Positions 8,615 to 17,656 of a stretch of DNA of 64,000 nucleotides are shown piece after piece (the stretch's first letter is position 1; every line of letters starts with the position of its first letter). Below the pieces are notes generated by a model. That model saw only the letters and a program-made list of their open reading frames with translations, ran no database searches and was not told where the DNA came from. The position numbers and the translations under genes were made by a program. Source of the stretch: an uncultured Aliivibrio sp. (lineage in GTDB: Bacteria > Pseudomonadota > Gammaproteobacteria > Enterobacterales > Vibrionaceae); NCBI RefSeq assembly GCF_946479765.1, contig NZ_CAMLHO010000014.1:17040-81039 (forward strand), read 5' to 3'.

Positions 8615-10465
8615 ATGACGAATTTACTCCGATTTCGAGCTGCCCTTTTATCATTCTTCATTCTATTCACTTCTTTCGCTCCACAAGCCTTGGCTGCGTT
8701 TGATTTAACTAAATTACAAAACCAACAAGGTTCTTCTTTTGTAACGGTAAATGAAGCATTTCCTTTTAATTTTATGCAACAAGGAGATCGTATTTATTTA
8801 GATTGGCAAGTAAAACCTGATTACTATTTATATCAACAACGTATATCTGTCTCTTCTAATGGTGCTGAAATTGCTAATTTAGTCATGGAAGAAGGTACTC
8901 CTCATAATGATGAGTTCTTTGGTAGTGTGAATATCTACACAAAACCATTGACCATTACTGTGCCATTAATTTCTGTTAGTGATAATGCAGAATTGATCGT
9001 TCGATACCAAGGCTGTGCAGAAGCTGGATTCTGTTATCCACCAGAGATCCGTAAAGTTCCATTATCAGTACTAACAGCATCAAGTTCATATCAAGATGAA
9101 ACGGCAAATACTCACGTAGTAGCTAAAAGTGATGCCGCACCAGTTAGCGTAGAAAAGAACACGTCATCAGCGACTGAACAAAAAACCGTATCCCAAACTC
9201 AACAACAAGAGCTAGCAGATGACCTAGGTGATGCTTGGTGGACTCCCTTCTTATTCTTAGCGTTAGGGGTTGGTCTTGCTTTTACACCTTGTGTATTACC
9301 TATGTACCCTATTCTTACGGGTATTGTTCTGGGCGGTGGAAAGCTGTCTCACGGTAAGGCTTTTAAGCTCTCTTTTATTTACGTTCAAGGCATGGCCTTA
9401 ACCTATACCCTACTTGGGTTAGTGGTTGCTTCGGCAGGCATGCAATTTCAAGCGGCATTACAACACCCTTATGTATTGATTGGTTTGAGCATCATGTTTG
9501 TGTTGCTCGCATTATCTATGTTTGGCGCTTACACAATCCAACTGCCAAGCAGTTTACAAACCAAATTAAATGACATTAGTAACCAACAAAAAGGCGGTAA
9601 CCTAGGTGGTGTATTTGCTATGGGTGCTATATCTGGTTTAGTTTGTTCACCATGCACAACAGCTCCGCTCTCTGGTGCACTGCTTTACGTAGCAAAAAGT
9701 GGCGACTTACTGACTGGTGCAGTTGCTCTGTATGCCTTAGCGATTGGTATGGGGATCCCTCTAATTTTAGCGGCAGTATTTGGTAATAAATTACTACCAA
9801 AAGCAGGCGTGTGGATGACACATGTGAAGACGCTATTTGGCTTCATTTTGTTAGCGGTTCCTGTGTTCTTGTTGGAACGTATTCTTCCCCATAGCATTAC
9901 GCCATTTATTTGGTCTGCATTGGGTATTGCTGCGTTTGGTTGGTTATATCATGTCAAAGCGACGATGCCTCAATCATGGAAAACCAGTGTTGCTGGGATC
10001 ATCGCTATCTTGGGTATTGTGGGCTCTGCAATCCCTGTGATTGATGCAATTTCAGGTAAGGCGAATACTGAAGTGAGTGCTACAACTCAAGCCGTAACGT
10101 TTAAAAAGATAAGTACGATTGAAGACTTAAGCCGAGAATTGGAAGCGGCAAAAGCACAAGGAAAACCTGTAATGCTCGACTTTTATGCTGACTGGTGTGT
10201 CGCTTGTAAAGAGTTTGAAAAGTACACATTCCATAATGAAAATGTAGAACCGCTCTTAGGTGAATTTATCTTATTGCAGGCTGACGTAACTAAAAACAGC
10301 CCTGAAGACATTGAGTTACTTAAACAATTGAAAGTCCTTGGCTTACCAACTATCGACTTTTGGAATACGAACGGTGATTACTTATCAACTTCACGCTTAA
10401 CTGGATTTATGAAAGCAGAGCCTTTTATTCAGCATTTGCAACAAAATGTGAGCTTGGTTGAATAA
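8615..10465 (+). CDS. dsbD: Thiol:disulfide interchange protein DsbD
   Basis: Carries electrons from cytoplasmic thioredoxin across the inner membrane to periplasmic DsbC/DsbG and cytochrome c maturation. The order is a signal peptide (to about residue 27, SFAPQALAA), an N-terminal immunoglobulin-like domain with the paired Cys in [13 protein letters not shown], a membrane domain of about eight helices (210-480) with the redox Cys in [10 protein letters not shown] and [11 protein letters not shown], and a C-terminal thioredoxin-like domain with [14 protein letters not shown]. All three redox pairs are intact. At 616 residues it is longer than E. coli DsbD (565), mainly through the linker at about 160-205. 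E. coli has cutA between dcuA and dsbD; it is absent here. Confidence 0.95.
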   Translation: MTNLLRFRAALLSFFILFTSFAPQALAAFDLTKLQNQQGSSFVTVNEAFPFNFMQQGDRIYLDWQVKPDYYLYQQRISVSSNGAEIANLVMEEGTPHNDEFFGSVNIYTKPLTITVPLISVSDNAELIVRYQGCAEAGFCYPPEIRKVPLSVLTASSSYQDETANTHVVAKSDAAPVSVEKNTSSATEQKTVSQTQQQELADDLGDAWWTPFLFLALGVGLAFTPCVLPMYPILTGIVLGGGKLSHGKAFKLSFIYVQGMALTYTLLGLVVASAGMQFQAALQHPYVLIGLSIMFVLLALSMFGAYTIQLPSSLQTKLNDISNQQKGGNLGGVFAMGAISGLVCSPCTTAPLSGALLYVAKSGDLLTGAVALYALAIGMGIPLILAAVFGNKLLPKAGVWMTHVKTLFGFILLAVPVFLLERILPHSITPFIWSALGIAAFGWLYHVKATMPQSWKTSVAGIIAILGIVGSAIPVIDAISGKANTEVSATTQAVTFKKISTIEDLSRELEAAKAQGKPVMLDFYADWCVACKEFEKYTFHNENVEPLLGEFILLQADVTKNSPEDIELLKQLKVLGLPTIDFWNTNGDYLSTSRLTGFMKAEPFIQHLQQNVSLVE

Positions 10466-10572
10466 TTTTGCTCCTTTATTGACCAAAATCATTAGCATTA
10501 TGAAGACACTTATTTTACAATGCGAATTAACGCAATTAAGCGAACAATTACATTAATTTTTTGAGGTATATG

Positions 10573-11373
10573 ATGAGACTTATTCCATTAAACCAAGCAG
10601 AACAAGTAGGCGCGTGGTCAGCACAACACATTGTTAACCGCATCAATGAGTTTAACCCAACAGCAGATCGTCCATTTGTTCTTGGTCTTCCTACTGGTGG
10701 AACTCCTCTTAATACTTACAAAAAGCTAATTGAACTGTACAAAGCAGACAAAGTAAGCTTTAAGAACGTAATAACATTCAACATGGATGAGTACATCGGT
10801 CTTGATACAAATCATCCAGAATCTTACCGTACTTTCATGTTTGAAAACTTTTTCAACCATGTTGATATCCAAGAAGAAAACATTAACCTTCTAAACGGTA
10901 ACACTGACAACCACGAAGAAGAATGCCAGCGTTACGAAGACAAAATTAAGTCTTACGGCCGCATTAACTTGTTCATGGGTGGTGTTGGTAACGACGGTCA
11001 TATCGCATTTAACGAACCAGCTTCATCTCTAGCATCTCGTACTCGTATCAAAACACTAACTGAAGATACTCGTATTGCTAACTCTCGTTTCTTCGACGGC
11101 GATATTGCTCAAGTACCTAAGTACGCATTAACTATCGGTGTTGGTACTCTGCTTGATTCTGAAGAGATCATGATCCTAATCACTGGCCACAACAAAGCAC
11201 TTGCTCTACAAGCTGCTGTTGAAGGTTCTGTAAACCACATGTGGACAGTATCAGCACTTCAAATTCACCCTAAATCAGTGATCGTTTGTGATGAAGCATC
11301 ACAACAAGAACTGAAAGTGAAAACAGTTAAATACTTTAAAGAACTAGAAGCTGAAAACATTAAGCACGTTTAA
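10573..11373 (+). CDS. nagB: Glucosamine-6-phosphate deaminase
   Basis: Converts glucosamine 6-phosphate to fructose 6-phosphate and ammonia, the committed step of amino-sugar catabolism (chitin sugars in vibrios). It is 266 residues from the ATG at 10573, the E. coli length, starting MRLIPL as there. Seen are the phosphate loop GLPTGGTP, the catalytic NMDEYIGL segment and [14 protein letters not shown] with the acid/base His. ATG 10570 and TTG 10561 lie upstream in frame; GAGG fits the ATGs best. nagB stands alone here, not with nagE/nagA/nagC. A half-site resembling a NagC operator (TTATTTT near 10510) precedes it, but I could not find a convincing palindrome. Confidence 0.97.
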   Translation: MRLIPLNQAEQVGAWSAQHIVNRINEFNPTADRPFVLGLPTGGTPLNTYKKLIELYKADKVSFKNVITFNMDEYIGLDTNHPESYRTFMFENFFNHVDIQEENINLLNGNTDNHEEECQRYEDKIKSYGRINLFMGGVGNDGHIAFNEPASSLASRTRIKTLTEDTRIANSRFFDGDIAQVPKYALTIGVGTLLDSEEIMILITGHNKALALQAAVEGSVNHMWTVSALQIHPKSVIVCDEASQQELKVKTVKYFKELEAENIKHV

Positions 11374-11398
11374 TCTTCTGCTTTATATATCGCAAAAA

Positions 11399-11422
11399 GG
11401 AGAACTTATGTTCTCCTTTTTT
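11399..11422 (+). terminator. Intrinsic terminator after nagB
   Basis: Stem GGAGAAC (11399-11405) with GTTCTCC (11410-11416), an A-run before it and TTTTTT after it. Confidence 0.92.
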
Positions 11423-11718
11423 ATGTCTATTTTTTGGATTATCATTTCAACACCACTCCACTAATCCACATTTAACCACTCACATCATATTCTTTTTCTA
11501 TTCTCATGATCTTTTACCTCCAAAATACGCTTCAAATTCCACGCATACAAAAAACACCTTCTAATTGAAAGCACCCACAAACAAAAAACAAAGTCGTAAA
11601 ATGGAAATAAAGCAAATGAGGGATAATACTTAAGAGGCAGTTTTATTCGTAATAAAATTTCAGTTTACAAGCAACGAAATTAAACGATTTAATTCGAAGC
11701 GTGAATAAAAGATGAAAA

Positions 11719-11734
11719 TGTGAAGCAAATCACT
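11719..11734. promoter_or_regulatory. CRP-like site 1 of the mtl operon
   Basis: TGTGA-N6-TCACT, nine of ten consensus half-site bases. Glucose repression of mtl operons through cAMP-CRP is known in E. coli. Confidence 0.65.
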
Positions 11735-11769
11735 TTGATGTTTAATTATTTAAATTCAAATTCAAAATT

Positions 11770-11785
11770 CGTGACAAGGGTCACC
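11770..11785. promoter_or_regulatory. CRP-like site 2 of the mtl operon
   Basis: CGTGA-N6-TCACC, a good partial palindrome 51 bases after site 1. It lies just upstream of the candidate TTGACA at 11839. Confidence 0.55.
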
Positions 11786-11859
11786 ATTTCTTACTTGAGA
11801 TAATCTCTACAAACGAGATCTTGATCGACAAATAGTAATTGACAAAGTTGAAATTTATT

Positions 11860-11977
11860 TTTTGTAGTAAATTTTCAATACGTTAATGCAACGAAGATCT
11901 ACTTTATTTATTGCAGATGGAGTGAAAACGTGACTTGATTCACGAATTTCCCGTTATCGGTTCAATTAAAAAATCTA
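11860..11977 (-). ncRNA. Candidate MtlS-like antisense RNA to the mtlA leader
   Basis: Vibrio cholerae makes MtlS, an sRNA of about 120 nt transcribed opposite the mtlA 5' UTR that represses MtlA. Here a minus-strand promoter with perfect TATAAT (plus positions 11984-11989) and a -35-like TTGGTT (12006-12011), 16-base spacing, would start an RNA near 11977 opposite the mtlA leader. The 3' end is a guess from the V. cholerae length; I see no strong terminator. Confidence 0.35.
11929..11944. promoter_or_regulatory. CRP-like site 3 of the mtl operon
   Basis: CGTGA-N6-TCACG, a perfect inverted repeat. On the minus strand it would also fold into a small hairpin followed by TTTT inside the candidate antisense RNA, so it may be an RNA element instead of a CRP site. 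Confidence 0.5.
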
Positions 11978-11983
11978 TGGTAA

Positions 11984-12011
11984 ATTATATCTGTACTTAG
12001 AAATTAACCAA
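11984..12011 (-). promoter_or_regulatory. Antisense promoter in the mtlA leader
   Basis: On the minus strand: TTGGTT (12006-12011), 16 bases, TATAAT (11984-11989). It points away from mtlA and would start an RNA covering the mtlA 5' leader. Confidence 0.5.
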
Positions 12012-12032
12012 TGACTTTGGCGAGTCATTTTT
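12010..12032 (+). promoter_or_regulatory. Terminator-like hairpin in the mtlA leader
   Basis: A 7-bp stem AATGACT (12010-12016) with AGTCATT (12023-12029), then a short T-run, 38 bases before the mtlA ATG. It could be an attenuator or a target for RNA control; the stem is AU-rich and weak. Confidence 0.4.
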
Positions 12033-12069
12033 AGACAGTTTAATAAAAACCTCAAACGGGGAATCACTC

Positions 12070-14022
12070 ATGATATCACCAGATGCAAAGATCAAGATAC
12101 AAAATTTTGGTCGTTTTTTATCAAATATGGTAATGCCTAACATTGGTGCGTTTATCGCATGGGGCTTTATCACTGCTTTATTTATCCCAACAGGTTGGAT
12201 CCCTAACGAAGAATTAGCGAAACTAGTTGGCCCAATGATTACTTATTTGCTTCCACTACTTATCGGTTACACCGGGGGTAAATTAGTGGGCGGCGAACGT
12301 GGTGCCATTGTTGGTGCAATTACCACTATGGGTGTGATTGCTGGTACTGATATTCCAATGTTCATGGGAGCAATGATGGTGGGTCCTATGGGCGGCCTAG
12401 CGATTAAACTGTTCGACCAAAAAGTCGATGGTAAAATCAAAAGCGGCTTTGAAATGCTAGTTAACAACTTTTCTGCCGGCATCATTGGTATGTTATGTGC
12501 AATTGTTGCTTTCTTCTTCATTGGTCCTTTTGTTAAGGTCTTATCTGCGGGTCTTGCTGGGGGGGTTAACTTCTTAGTCGATGCAGGTCTTCTGCCTTTA
12601 ACTTCTATTTTTGTTGAACCAGCAAAAATTCTATTCCTGAACAACGCCATTAACCACGGTATCTTTTCTCCTCTAGGTATCCAACAGGCAAACGAAACTG
12701 GCCAATCTATCTTCTTCTTAATTGAAGCAAATCCAGGACCTGGCTTAGGTATTCTTCTTGCTTATATGTTCTTTGGTAAAGGCACAGCAAAACAAACCGC
12801 TGGTGGTGCATCTATCATTCACTTCTTTGGTGGTATTCACGAAATTTACTTCCCATACATTCTTATGAACCCGCGCTTAATTCTTGCAGCGATTGCAGGT
12901 GGCATGACAGGAGTATTCGTTCTAACTCTGTTTAATGCAGGTATGGTTGCTCCAGCATCTCCAGGCTCTATCTTTGCCATCTTACTATTGACACCTAAAG
13001 CCTCTGCGCTTGGCGTAATCTGTTCAATTTTATCTGCGACTGCCGTTTCATTTACTGTTGCCGCAATCCTAATGAAAACTCAAGCAACATCAGATGAAGA
13101 TGACGGAACATCGCTCGATGATGCGACATCAAAAATGCGTAATATGAAATCTGATTCAAAAGGTCAACCTTCTGGTATCACTGCTGAAAAAAGTAACTCA
13201 ACAAAATTCAATAACATCCAAAAAATCATCGTAGCGTGTGACGCAGGTATGGGGTCAAGTGCAATGGGTGCAGGTCTGCTTCGCAAAAAAGTACAAGCAG
13301 CAGGCTTAAAAATCAGCGTAACAAACTGTGCTATCAATAACTTACCTACGGATGTCGATATTGTGATAACTCATAAAGATTTAACGGACCGTGCACGTAA
13401 GCACGCAGAAAATGCAGAACATATTTCATTAACAAACTTCTTAGATAGCCATATCTATAACGATTTAGTCGCACGCATTATGGCATCGACTTACCCAGAA
13501 GCGGCGAACGATGATGAAATACCACAAGTATCTCCAGTGGCTGCGAATGATGAATTTTTTGAACCACAAAACGCACAACCATTTCAAATAGAAGCAAAGA
13601 ACATCCATCTTGGATTAACCTTTAAGACTAAAGAAGAAGCGATTCAATACGCAGGTGAACAACTTGTGTCTCTTGGATACGCAGAACCAGAATATATAGC
13701 GGCGATGTTTGACCGTGAAAAACTAGTATCAACCTACCTTGGTGAATCTATTGCCGTACCACATGGAACAATAGAAGCCAAAGACCGTGTAATCAAAACA
13801 GGTATCGTTATCTGTCAGTATCCATCAGGTGTTCAATTCACTGAAGACGAAGATGACATAGCTAAATTGGTTATAGGTATCGCAGCTAAAAATGATGAGC
13901 ATATTCAAGTAATTACATCAATTACCAATGCGCTTGATGAACCGGGTGCCATTGAAAAGCTAACATCTACTAATAGCGTTAATGAGATTTTAGAAATTCT
14001 TTCAGGCGAACAAGCAGCATAA
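12070..14022 (+). CDS. mtlA: Mannitol-specific PTS enzyme IICBA
   Basis: Imports D-mannitol across the inner membrane while phosphorylating it to mannitol 1-phosphate. The three domains are in the E. coli order: IIC membrane channel (residues ~1-345, with GIHEIYFPYILMNP), IIB (~380-475) with the phospho-Cys at 390 in VACDAGMGSS, and IIA (~505-648) with the phospho-His at 565 in AVPHGTIEAK. The 650 residues compare with 637. The linker between IIC and IIB is acidic and Ser-rich. GGGG lies about 9 bases before the ATG. It is the first gene of mtlADR, behind CRP-like sites and a candidate antisense RNA. Confidence 0.97.
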   Translation: MISPDAKIKIQNFGRFLSNMVMPNIGAFIAWGFITALFIPTGWIPNEELAKLVGPMITYLLPLLIGYTGGKLVGGERGAIVGAITTMGVIAGTDIPMFMGAMMVGPMGGLAIKLFDQKVDGKIKSGFEMLVNNFSAGIIGMLCAIVAFFFIGPFVKVLSAGLAGGVNFLVDAGLLPLTSIFVEPAKILFLNNAINHGIFSPLGIQQANETGQSIFFLIEANPGPGLGILLAYMFFGKGTAKQTAGGASIIHFFGGIHEIYFPYILMNPRLILAAIAGGMTGVFVLTLFNAGMVAPASPGSIFAILLLTPKASALGVICSILSATAVSFTVAAILMKTQATSDEDDGTSLDDATSKMRNMKSDSKGQPSGITAEKSNSTKFNNIQKIIVACDAGMGSSAMGAGLLRKKVQAAGLKISVTNCAINNLPTDVDIVITHKDLTDRARKHAENAEHISLTNFLDSHIYNDLVARIMASTYPEAANDDEIPQVSPVAANDEFFEPQNAQPFQIEAKNIHLGLTFKTKEEAIQYAGEQLVSLGYAEPEYIAAMFDREKLVSTYLGESIAVPHGTIEAKDRVIKTGIVICQYPSGVQFTEDEDDIAKLVIGIAAKNDEHIQVITSITNALDEPGAIEKLTSTNSVNEILEILSGEQAA

Positions 14023-14038
14023 CAATCACATATAAAAC

Positions 14039-14072
14039 ATAGGTCAACCTTCCCCCTATAGTGTTGACCTAT
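14039..14072 (+). repeat. Stem-loop in the mtlA-mtlD gap
   Basis: Perfect 10-bp inverted repeat (ATAGGTCAAC, 14039-14048, with 14063-14072) and a 14-base loop, with no T-run after it. It is more like an RNA stabiliser or processing site than a terminator. Confidence 0.6.
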
Positions 14073-14102
14073 CTCCTAATATCTAAATTGAAGGTAATTA
14101 TT

Positions 14103-15251
14103 ATGAAAGCAGTACATTTTGGCGCAGGTAACATCGGTCGTGGTTTTATTGGTAAAGTTCTTTCGGATTCAAACGTCGCAGTTACATTTGCAGACGTTAA
14201 TGCACCATTAGTTGATCAGCTTTGTCATGACCAATCATACAAAGTGAAAGTTGTTGGGTCTAAATGCCAAATCGACACAGTTACTCATGTAACTGCCGTA
14301 AACTCAGCCAGTGACGACGTTATTGAACGTATTGTACACACCGATTTAGTGACAACCGCGGTTGGCCCTAACGTATTAAATATTATTGCAAAAACCATCG
14401 CAAAAGGTTTAACCAAACGTTTTGAAGCCAACAATGAATCACCACTTAATATCATTGCTTGTGAAAACATGATTCGAGGTACTACTCACCTTAAAAATGA
14501 AGTGTACTCTCATCTTGACGAATCCTTTCATGCACGTTGTGACGAATTAGTTGGTTTTGTAGATTCTGCGGTTGACCGTATTGTTCCACCATCAGAAGCG
14601 GCCAATGACGATTTACTTGAAGTCACCGTTGAAAGTTTCAGTGAATGGATTGTTGATGAAAAACAATTCAAAGGTGGCGTACCTAATATTGCTGGAATGG
14701 AAAAAACAGACAACCTAATGGCGTTTGTTGAGCGCAAACTCTTCACTTTAAATACGGGTCATTGCATTACGGCTTATCTTGGTGCATTAAAAGGCCATGA
14801 GACCATACGTGACGCGATTCAAGACCCTGAAATTAGAACCGAAGTAAAAGCCGCAATGGAAGAGAGTGGTGAAGTGCTCATTCGTCGCTACGGTTTTGAT
14901 AAAGAATTACATGCTGCCTATATCGAAAAAATCTTAGGCCGATTTGCGAATCCGTATTTACGAGATGAGATTGATCGCGTTGCCCGTCAGCCAATTCGTA
15001 AATTAGGTGAAAATGATCGCCTAATCAAACCGTTATTAGGTACAATCGAATACGGAATTGAAAATAAAACACTATTAAAAGGCATCGCTGCCGCATTTAA
15101 ATACGTAAATGACACAGATCCACAAGCAGTAGAGCTACAAACTCGCTTACAGGAATCTGGCTTAAAAGCGACATTAGCGCATTACACCGGATTAAATGAA
15201 AACAGTTCAGAAGCGAAAAAGATTGAAGCAATCTTTACGACATTAAACTAA
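14103..15251 (+). CDS. mtlD: Mannitol-1-phosphate 5-dehydrogenase
   Basis: Oxidises mannitol 1-phosphate to fructose 6-phosphate with NAD+, linking mannitol uptake to glycolysis. It starts with the dinucleotide motif [13 protein letters not shown], and the family segment [11 protein letters not shown] is present in the middle. From the ATG at 14103 it is 382 residues, the E. coli length; an upstream in-frame start at 14061 lies inside the intergenic stem-loop and is rejected. GAAGG precedes the chosen ATG. It follows mtlA by 80 bases and precedes mtlR by 49. Confidence 0.97.
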   Translation: MKAVHFGAGNIGRGFIGKVLSDSNVAVTFADVNAPLVDQLCHDQSYKVKVVGSKCQIDTVTHVTAVNSASDDVIERIVHTDLVTTAVGPNVLNIIAKTIAKGLTKRFEANNESPLNIIACENMIRGTTHLKNEVYSHLDESFHARCDELVGFVDSAVDRIVPPSEAANDDLLEVTVESFSEWIVDEKQFKGGVPNIAGMEKTDNLMAFVERKLFTLNTGHCITAYLGALKGHETIRDAIQDPEIRTEVKAAMEESGEVLIRRYGFDKELHAAYIEKILGRFANPYLRDEIDRVARQPIRKLGENDRLIKPLLGTIEYGIENKTLLKGIAAAFKYVNDTDPQAVELQTRLQESGLKATLAHYTGLNENSSEAKKIEAIFTTLN

Positions 15252-15263
15252 TAATAAACAGTT

Positions 15264-15289
15264 AGAGAGGCGTAATGCCTCTCTCTTTT
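15264..15289 (+). terminator. Terminator-like hairpin between mtlD and mtlR
   Basis: An 8-bp stem AGAGAGGC (15264-15271) with GCCTCTCT (15277-15284), then CTTTTA. The short T-run suggests partial termination, which would lower mtlR relative to mtlAD. Confidence 0.65.
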
Positions 15290-15300
15290 ATGGCTATTTT

Positions 15301-15831
15301 ATGACAGAAGTAATAAACGAATCTAACATCATTGAACGACTAGACGATGCACCTTCTGTGCGTGGTTTTTTCATCATTGCTGTCGATATTCTTAATGAGT
15401 CTATCGACGGGTTAATCCAACGGATTTTTCGTAAAGATGACTTCGCAGTTCAATCCGTGATCGGCCCATTACTTCAAGATTCAGGTCCACTCGGCGATTT
15501 AAACGTAAGGTTAAAGCTTCTTTTTGGCTTAGGTGTATTACCCAATAATACGTATCATGATATTGAAGGCTTAATTCAACTTCGTAATAAATTAAACGCT
15601 GAAATGAATGAATTTCAATTTACCGATCCACAAGTAATTACACCTATAAACTCACTTCATTTAGTTAAAAGAATGGGAATGCTCCAACTAGAAATAGCCC
15701 CAATGAATGACGACACCGACCTTATGTTCTATCAAATGCAAATAGATCGACAAAAACAAATGATCCGTTCTGGTCTGTCATTAGCAATTGTCGATATTTG
15801 CGCAGAATTACAAAAAGAAAGTCCATTTTAA
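15301..15831 (+). CDS. mtlR: Mannitol operon repressor MtlR
   Basis: Represses mannitol genes in E. coli and V. cholerae; the family lacks a classical helix-turn-helix. The 176 residues align with E. coli MtlR (195) across IFRKDDFAVQSVIGPLL, GPLGDLNVRLKLLFGLG and the C-terminal segment MQIDRQKQMIRSGLSLAI. It is shorter at the N-terminus. The ATG lies 12 bases after the T-run of the upstream hairpin, and I see no strong ribosome site. It is the last gene of mtlADR; it meets arsJ tail to tail 20 bases on, with no clear terminator between. Confidence 0.92.
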   Translation: MTEVINESNIIERLDDAPSVRGFFIIAVDILNESIDGLIQRIFRKDDFAVQSVIGPLLQDSGPLGDLNVRLKLLFGLGVLPNNTYHDIEGLIQLRNKLNAEMNEFQFTDPQVITPINSLHLVKRMGMLQLEIAPMNDDTDLMFYQMQIDRQKQMIRSGLSLAIVDICAELQKESPF

Positions 15832-15851
15832 TGATTTAATCTCTATTAACG

Positions 15852-17069
15852 TCATTCTGTATTTTTAGGCAATTTTATCGAGATCAACGTAGTTAGCACC
15901 AAAAAGCCAAACGATACCCACAAGCACGCTGCAAACCCTGCCATTTGATACACTAATCCAGATAAAACCGTTCCAATTAAACGCCCCATTGCATTCGCCA
16001 TATAGTAAAAGCCAACATCCATAGACACCCCATCACCTTTGGCATAGCTGACAATTAAATAAGAGTGCAGCGATGAGTTAATCGCAAACACGGCACCAAA
16101 AATCAATAAGCCAATGACGATAACATATTGAGCTTGCCACCCTATTTGCACACCATAGGCAATAAACCCAGTAACCAGAGTTAGTAAACCTGCCCACCAC
16201 ATTGCAGCACGGCCATCGGGTACTTTACCTTCTGCTTTTCCTGTGATTTTTGGCGCAAAGCCTTGTACAAATCCATAACCAATCACCCACAGAGCGAGAA
16301 ACCCGCCAACCCATGAATGATCCCAGCCAAAGGTTGTGCCTAAGTAAATCGGTAATGCGATCACAAACCAGACATCTCTCGCACCAAATAAAAATAAGCG
16401 TGCAGCGGAAAGAATGTTGATCTCACTCGATTTAGAAAACAGCTGTGTAAATTTTGGCTTAGATTTGGCTTTGCCCATATCTCCATCAAGAAAAACTAAA
16501 CTGCCAATCAATACCCCAAAAAGAACCACAGCCATGGCGATAACTGCCGCTTTAAATCCGATGGTAGAAAGCAGAACCCCTCCTAAGAAGAAACCCGCTC
16601 CTTTTAGTGCATTTTTAGATCCCGTTAAGATAGCAATCCACTTGTAGAGAGCTCCTTCTTGATCGCTTGGTACTAATGTTTTTATCGCACTTTTCGCACT
16701 CATTTTATTGAGATCTTTTGCGATGCCAGAGAGTGCTTGAGCCGCCATTACCCAAGGGATAGTGAGCCAAACAGTAGGCACAGCAAGCATCAATAATGCA
16801 AATACCTGCATACCTAAACCGACGTTCATGGTTTTATTTAACCCCAAACGCGCACCAAGCCACCCACCAATTAAATTCGTCACTACCCCAAAGAATTCAT
16901 AAAACAAAAAGAGGGAGGCAATGGCCAAGGTGCTGTAGCCCAAATCATGGAAATAGAGCACCACTAACATCCGCAAAGCGCCATCGGTAATGGTGAAATT
17001 CCAGTAATTGAACGTCACTAGCATGTACTGTCGTACACTATGGCTTAATTGAGAAAACATAAAATTCAT
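15852..17069 (-). CDS. arsJ: Organoarsenical effux-type MFS permease ArsJ
   Basis: Twelve-helix major facilitator protein of 405 residues. The N-terminus (QLSHSVRQYMLVTFNYWNF, then TDGALRMLVVLYF) and the segment KDLNKMSAKSAIK are, as I recall, typical of the ArsJ group. Known from Pseudomonas: a dedicated GAPDH makes 1-arseno-3-phosphoglycerate from arsenate and glyceraldehyde 3-phosphate, and ArsJ exports it. The linkage here to an ArsR regulator and a GAPDH gene supports that role. It is the last gene of the minus-strand operon, with a terminator-like hairpin just before it. Without the neighbours it would be called only an MFS transporter. Confidence 0.85.
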   Translation of the reverse strand: MNFMFSQLSHSVRQYMLVTFNYWNFTITDGALRMLVVLYFHDLGYSTLAIASLFLFYEFFGVVTNLIGGWLGARLGLNKTMNVGLGMQVFALLMLAVPTVWLTIPWVMAAQALSGIAKDLNKMSAKSAIKTLVPSDQEGALYKWIAILTGSKNALKGAGFFLGGVLLSTIGFKAAVIAMAVVLFGVLIGSLVFLDGDMGKAKSKPKFTQLFSKSSEINILSAARLFLFGARDVWFVIALPIYLGTTFGWDHSWVGGFLALWVIGYGFVQGFAPKITGKAEGKVPDGRAAMWWAGLLTLVTGFIAYGVQIGWQAQYVIVIGLLIFGAVFAINSSLHSYLIVSYAKGDGVSMDVGFYYMANAMGRLIGTVLSGLVYQMAGFAACLWVSFGFLVLTTLISIKLPKNTE

Positions 17070-17080
17070 CCGTTCAAATA

Positions 17081-17114
17081 AAAAAGCCCCAGAAGATAAT
17101 CACTTTCTGAGGCC
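17081..17114 (-). terminator. Intra-operon terminator before arsJ
   Basis: On the minus strand GCCTCAGA (17107-17114) pairs, with one G-U, with TCTGGGGC (17087-17094) and is followed by TTTTTT. It lies between the phosphatase gene and arsJ, so arsJ needs readthrough or its own promoter. Confidence 0.8.
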
Positions 17115-17128
17115 TTATCTACAATTGA

Positions 17129-17626
17129 TTATTTGCTAGCAATCGCATTAATGTATTCAATTTGCACAGATTTAGTAAATGCCCCGGGACGTAACGCTTG
17201 AACTTGCTGTTTAATTACATCCAAATCCCAGCCTAAATCCAGCAGTAAATGCCCTGCAAGTAACCCTGTACGACCAGAACCCCCCATGCAATGCATTGCT
17301 ACTTTGCCATTATTTTCTAGCACTTGTTGCAGTTCAGGCGTTGCTGATTTCCATTGTTGATGAAATTTATCATCAGGAGCACAATCATCTTCAATTGGAA
17401 GGTAAAACCATTTCATTCCTAGACGTTGCACTTCTTCACCAAGAGAGCCTACGCCTTTTTCTGTTAATTCATCTTGGTTTAATGCTGTTGCTACCGCTTT
17501 AACACCTTGTGCTTTTAATTGCTCTAATGAGGCTGTTAACTCAACCCCTTTTGTTCCCGGACACGGAGTCAAAATTAATGCGCCATTAGTCCCTGAAACC
17601 GGTAATTCCCAAGTAGGATGTGTCAT
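17129..17626 (-). CDS. Tyrosine/dual-specificity phosphatase-like protein in the arsenate operon
   Basis: A 165-residue cytoplasmic protein with the cysteine-phosphatase signature HC-x5-R: His112, Cys113 and Arg119 in MHCMGGSGRTG. A likely general-acid Asp lies in IEDDCAPDD (about 79-85). It resembles the CDKN3-like dual-specificity group. It sits between the GAPDH gene and arsJ. Its role in arsenate handling is unknown to me: it may dephosphorylate an intermediate, or act as a Cys-based arsenate reductase, since other HC-x5-R folds do so. No arsenite exporter is present in the operon to support the second idea. Confidence 0.8.
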   Translation of the reverse strand: MTHPTWELPVSGTNGALILTPCPGTKGVELTASLEQLKAQGVKAVATALNQDELTEKGVGSLGEEVQRLGMKWFYLPIEDDCAPDDKFHQQWKSATPELQQVLENNGKVAMHCMGGSGRTGLLAGHLLLDLGWDLDVIKQQVQALRPGAFTKSVQIEYINAIASK

Positions 17627-17656
17627 TTGAAATTCCTCAAATCAATGCCATTAATA

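Larger units (their letters stand above)
11424..12069 (+). promoter_or_regulatory. Mannitol operon control region
   Basis: About 650 AT-rich bases between the nagB terminator and mtlA with no supportable protein gene. They hold three CRP-like palindromes (listed separately), a possible -35 TTGACA at 11839-11844 with a poor -10 match downstream, a leader hairpin near 12010-12032 and an antisense-facing promoter. The first ~290 bases (11424-11718) show nothing recognisable. Confidence 0.7.

Noticed and set aside
10495..10560. NagC operator before nagB
   Set aside because: Only one half (TTATTTT) resembles the consensus; no matching second half is seen.
12267..12650. 127-codon frame opposite mtlA
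   Set aside because: Lies within the highly conserved MtlA membrane domain; composition (Pro/Ile/Thr runs) is that of reverse-read hydrophobic helices.
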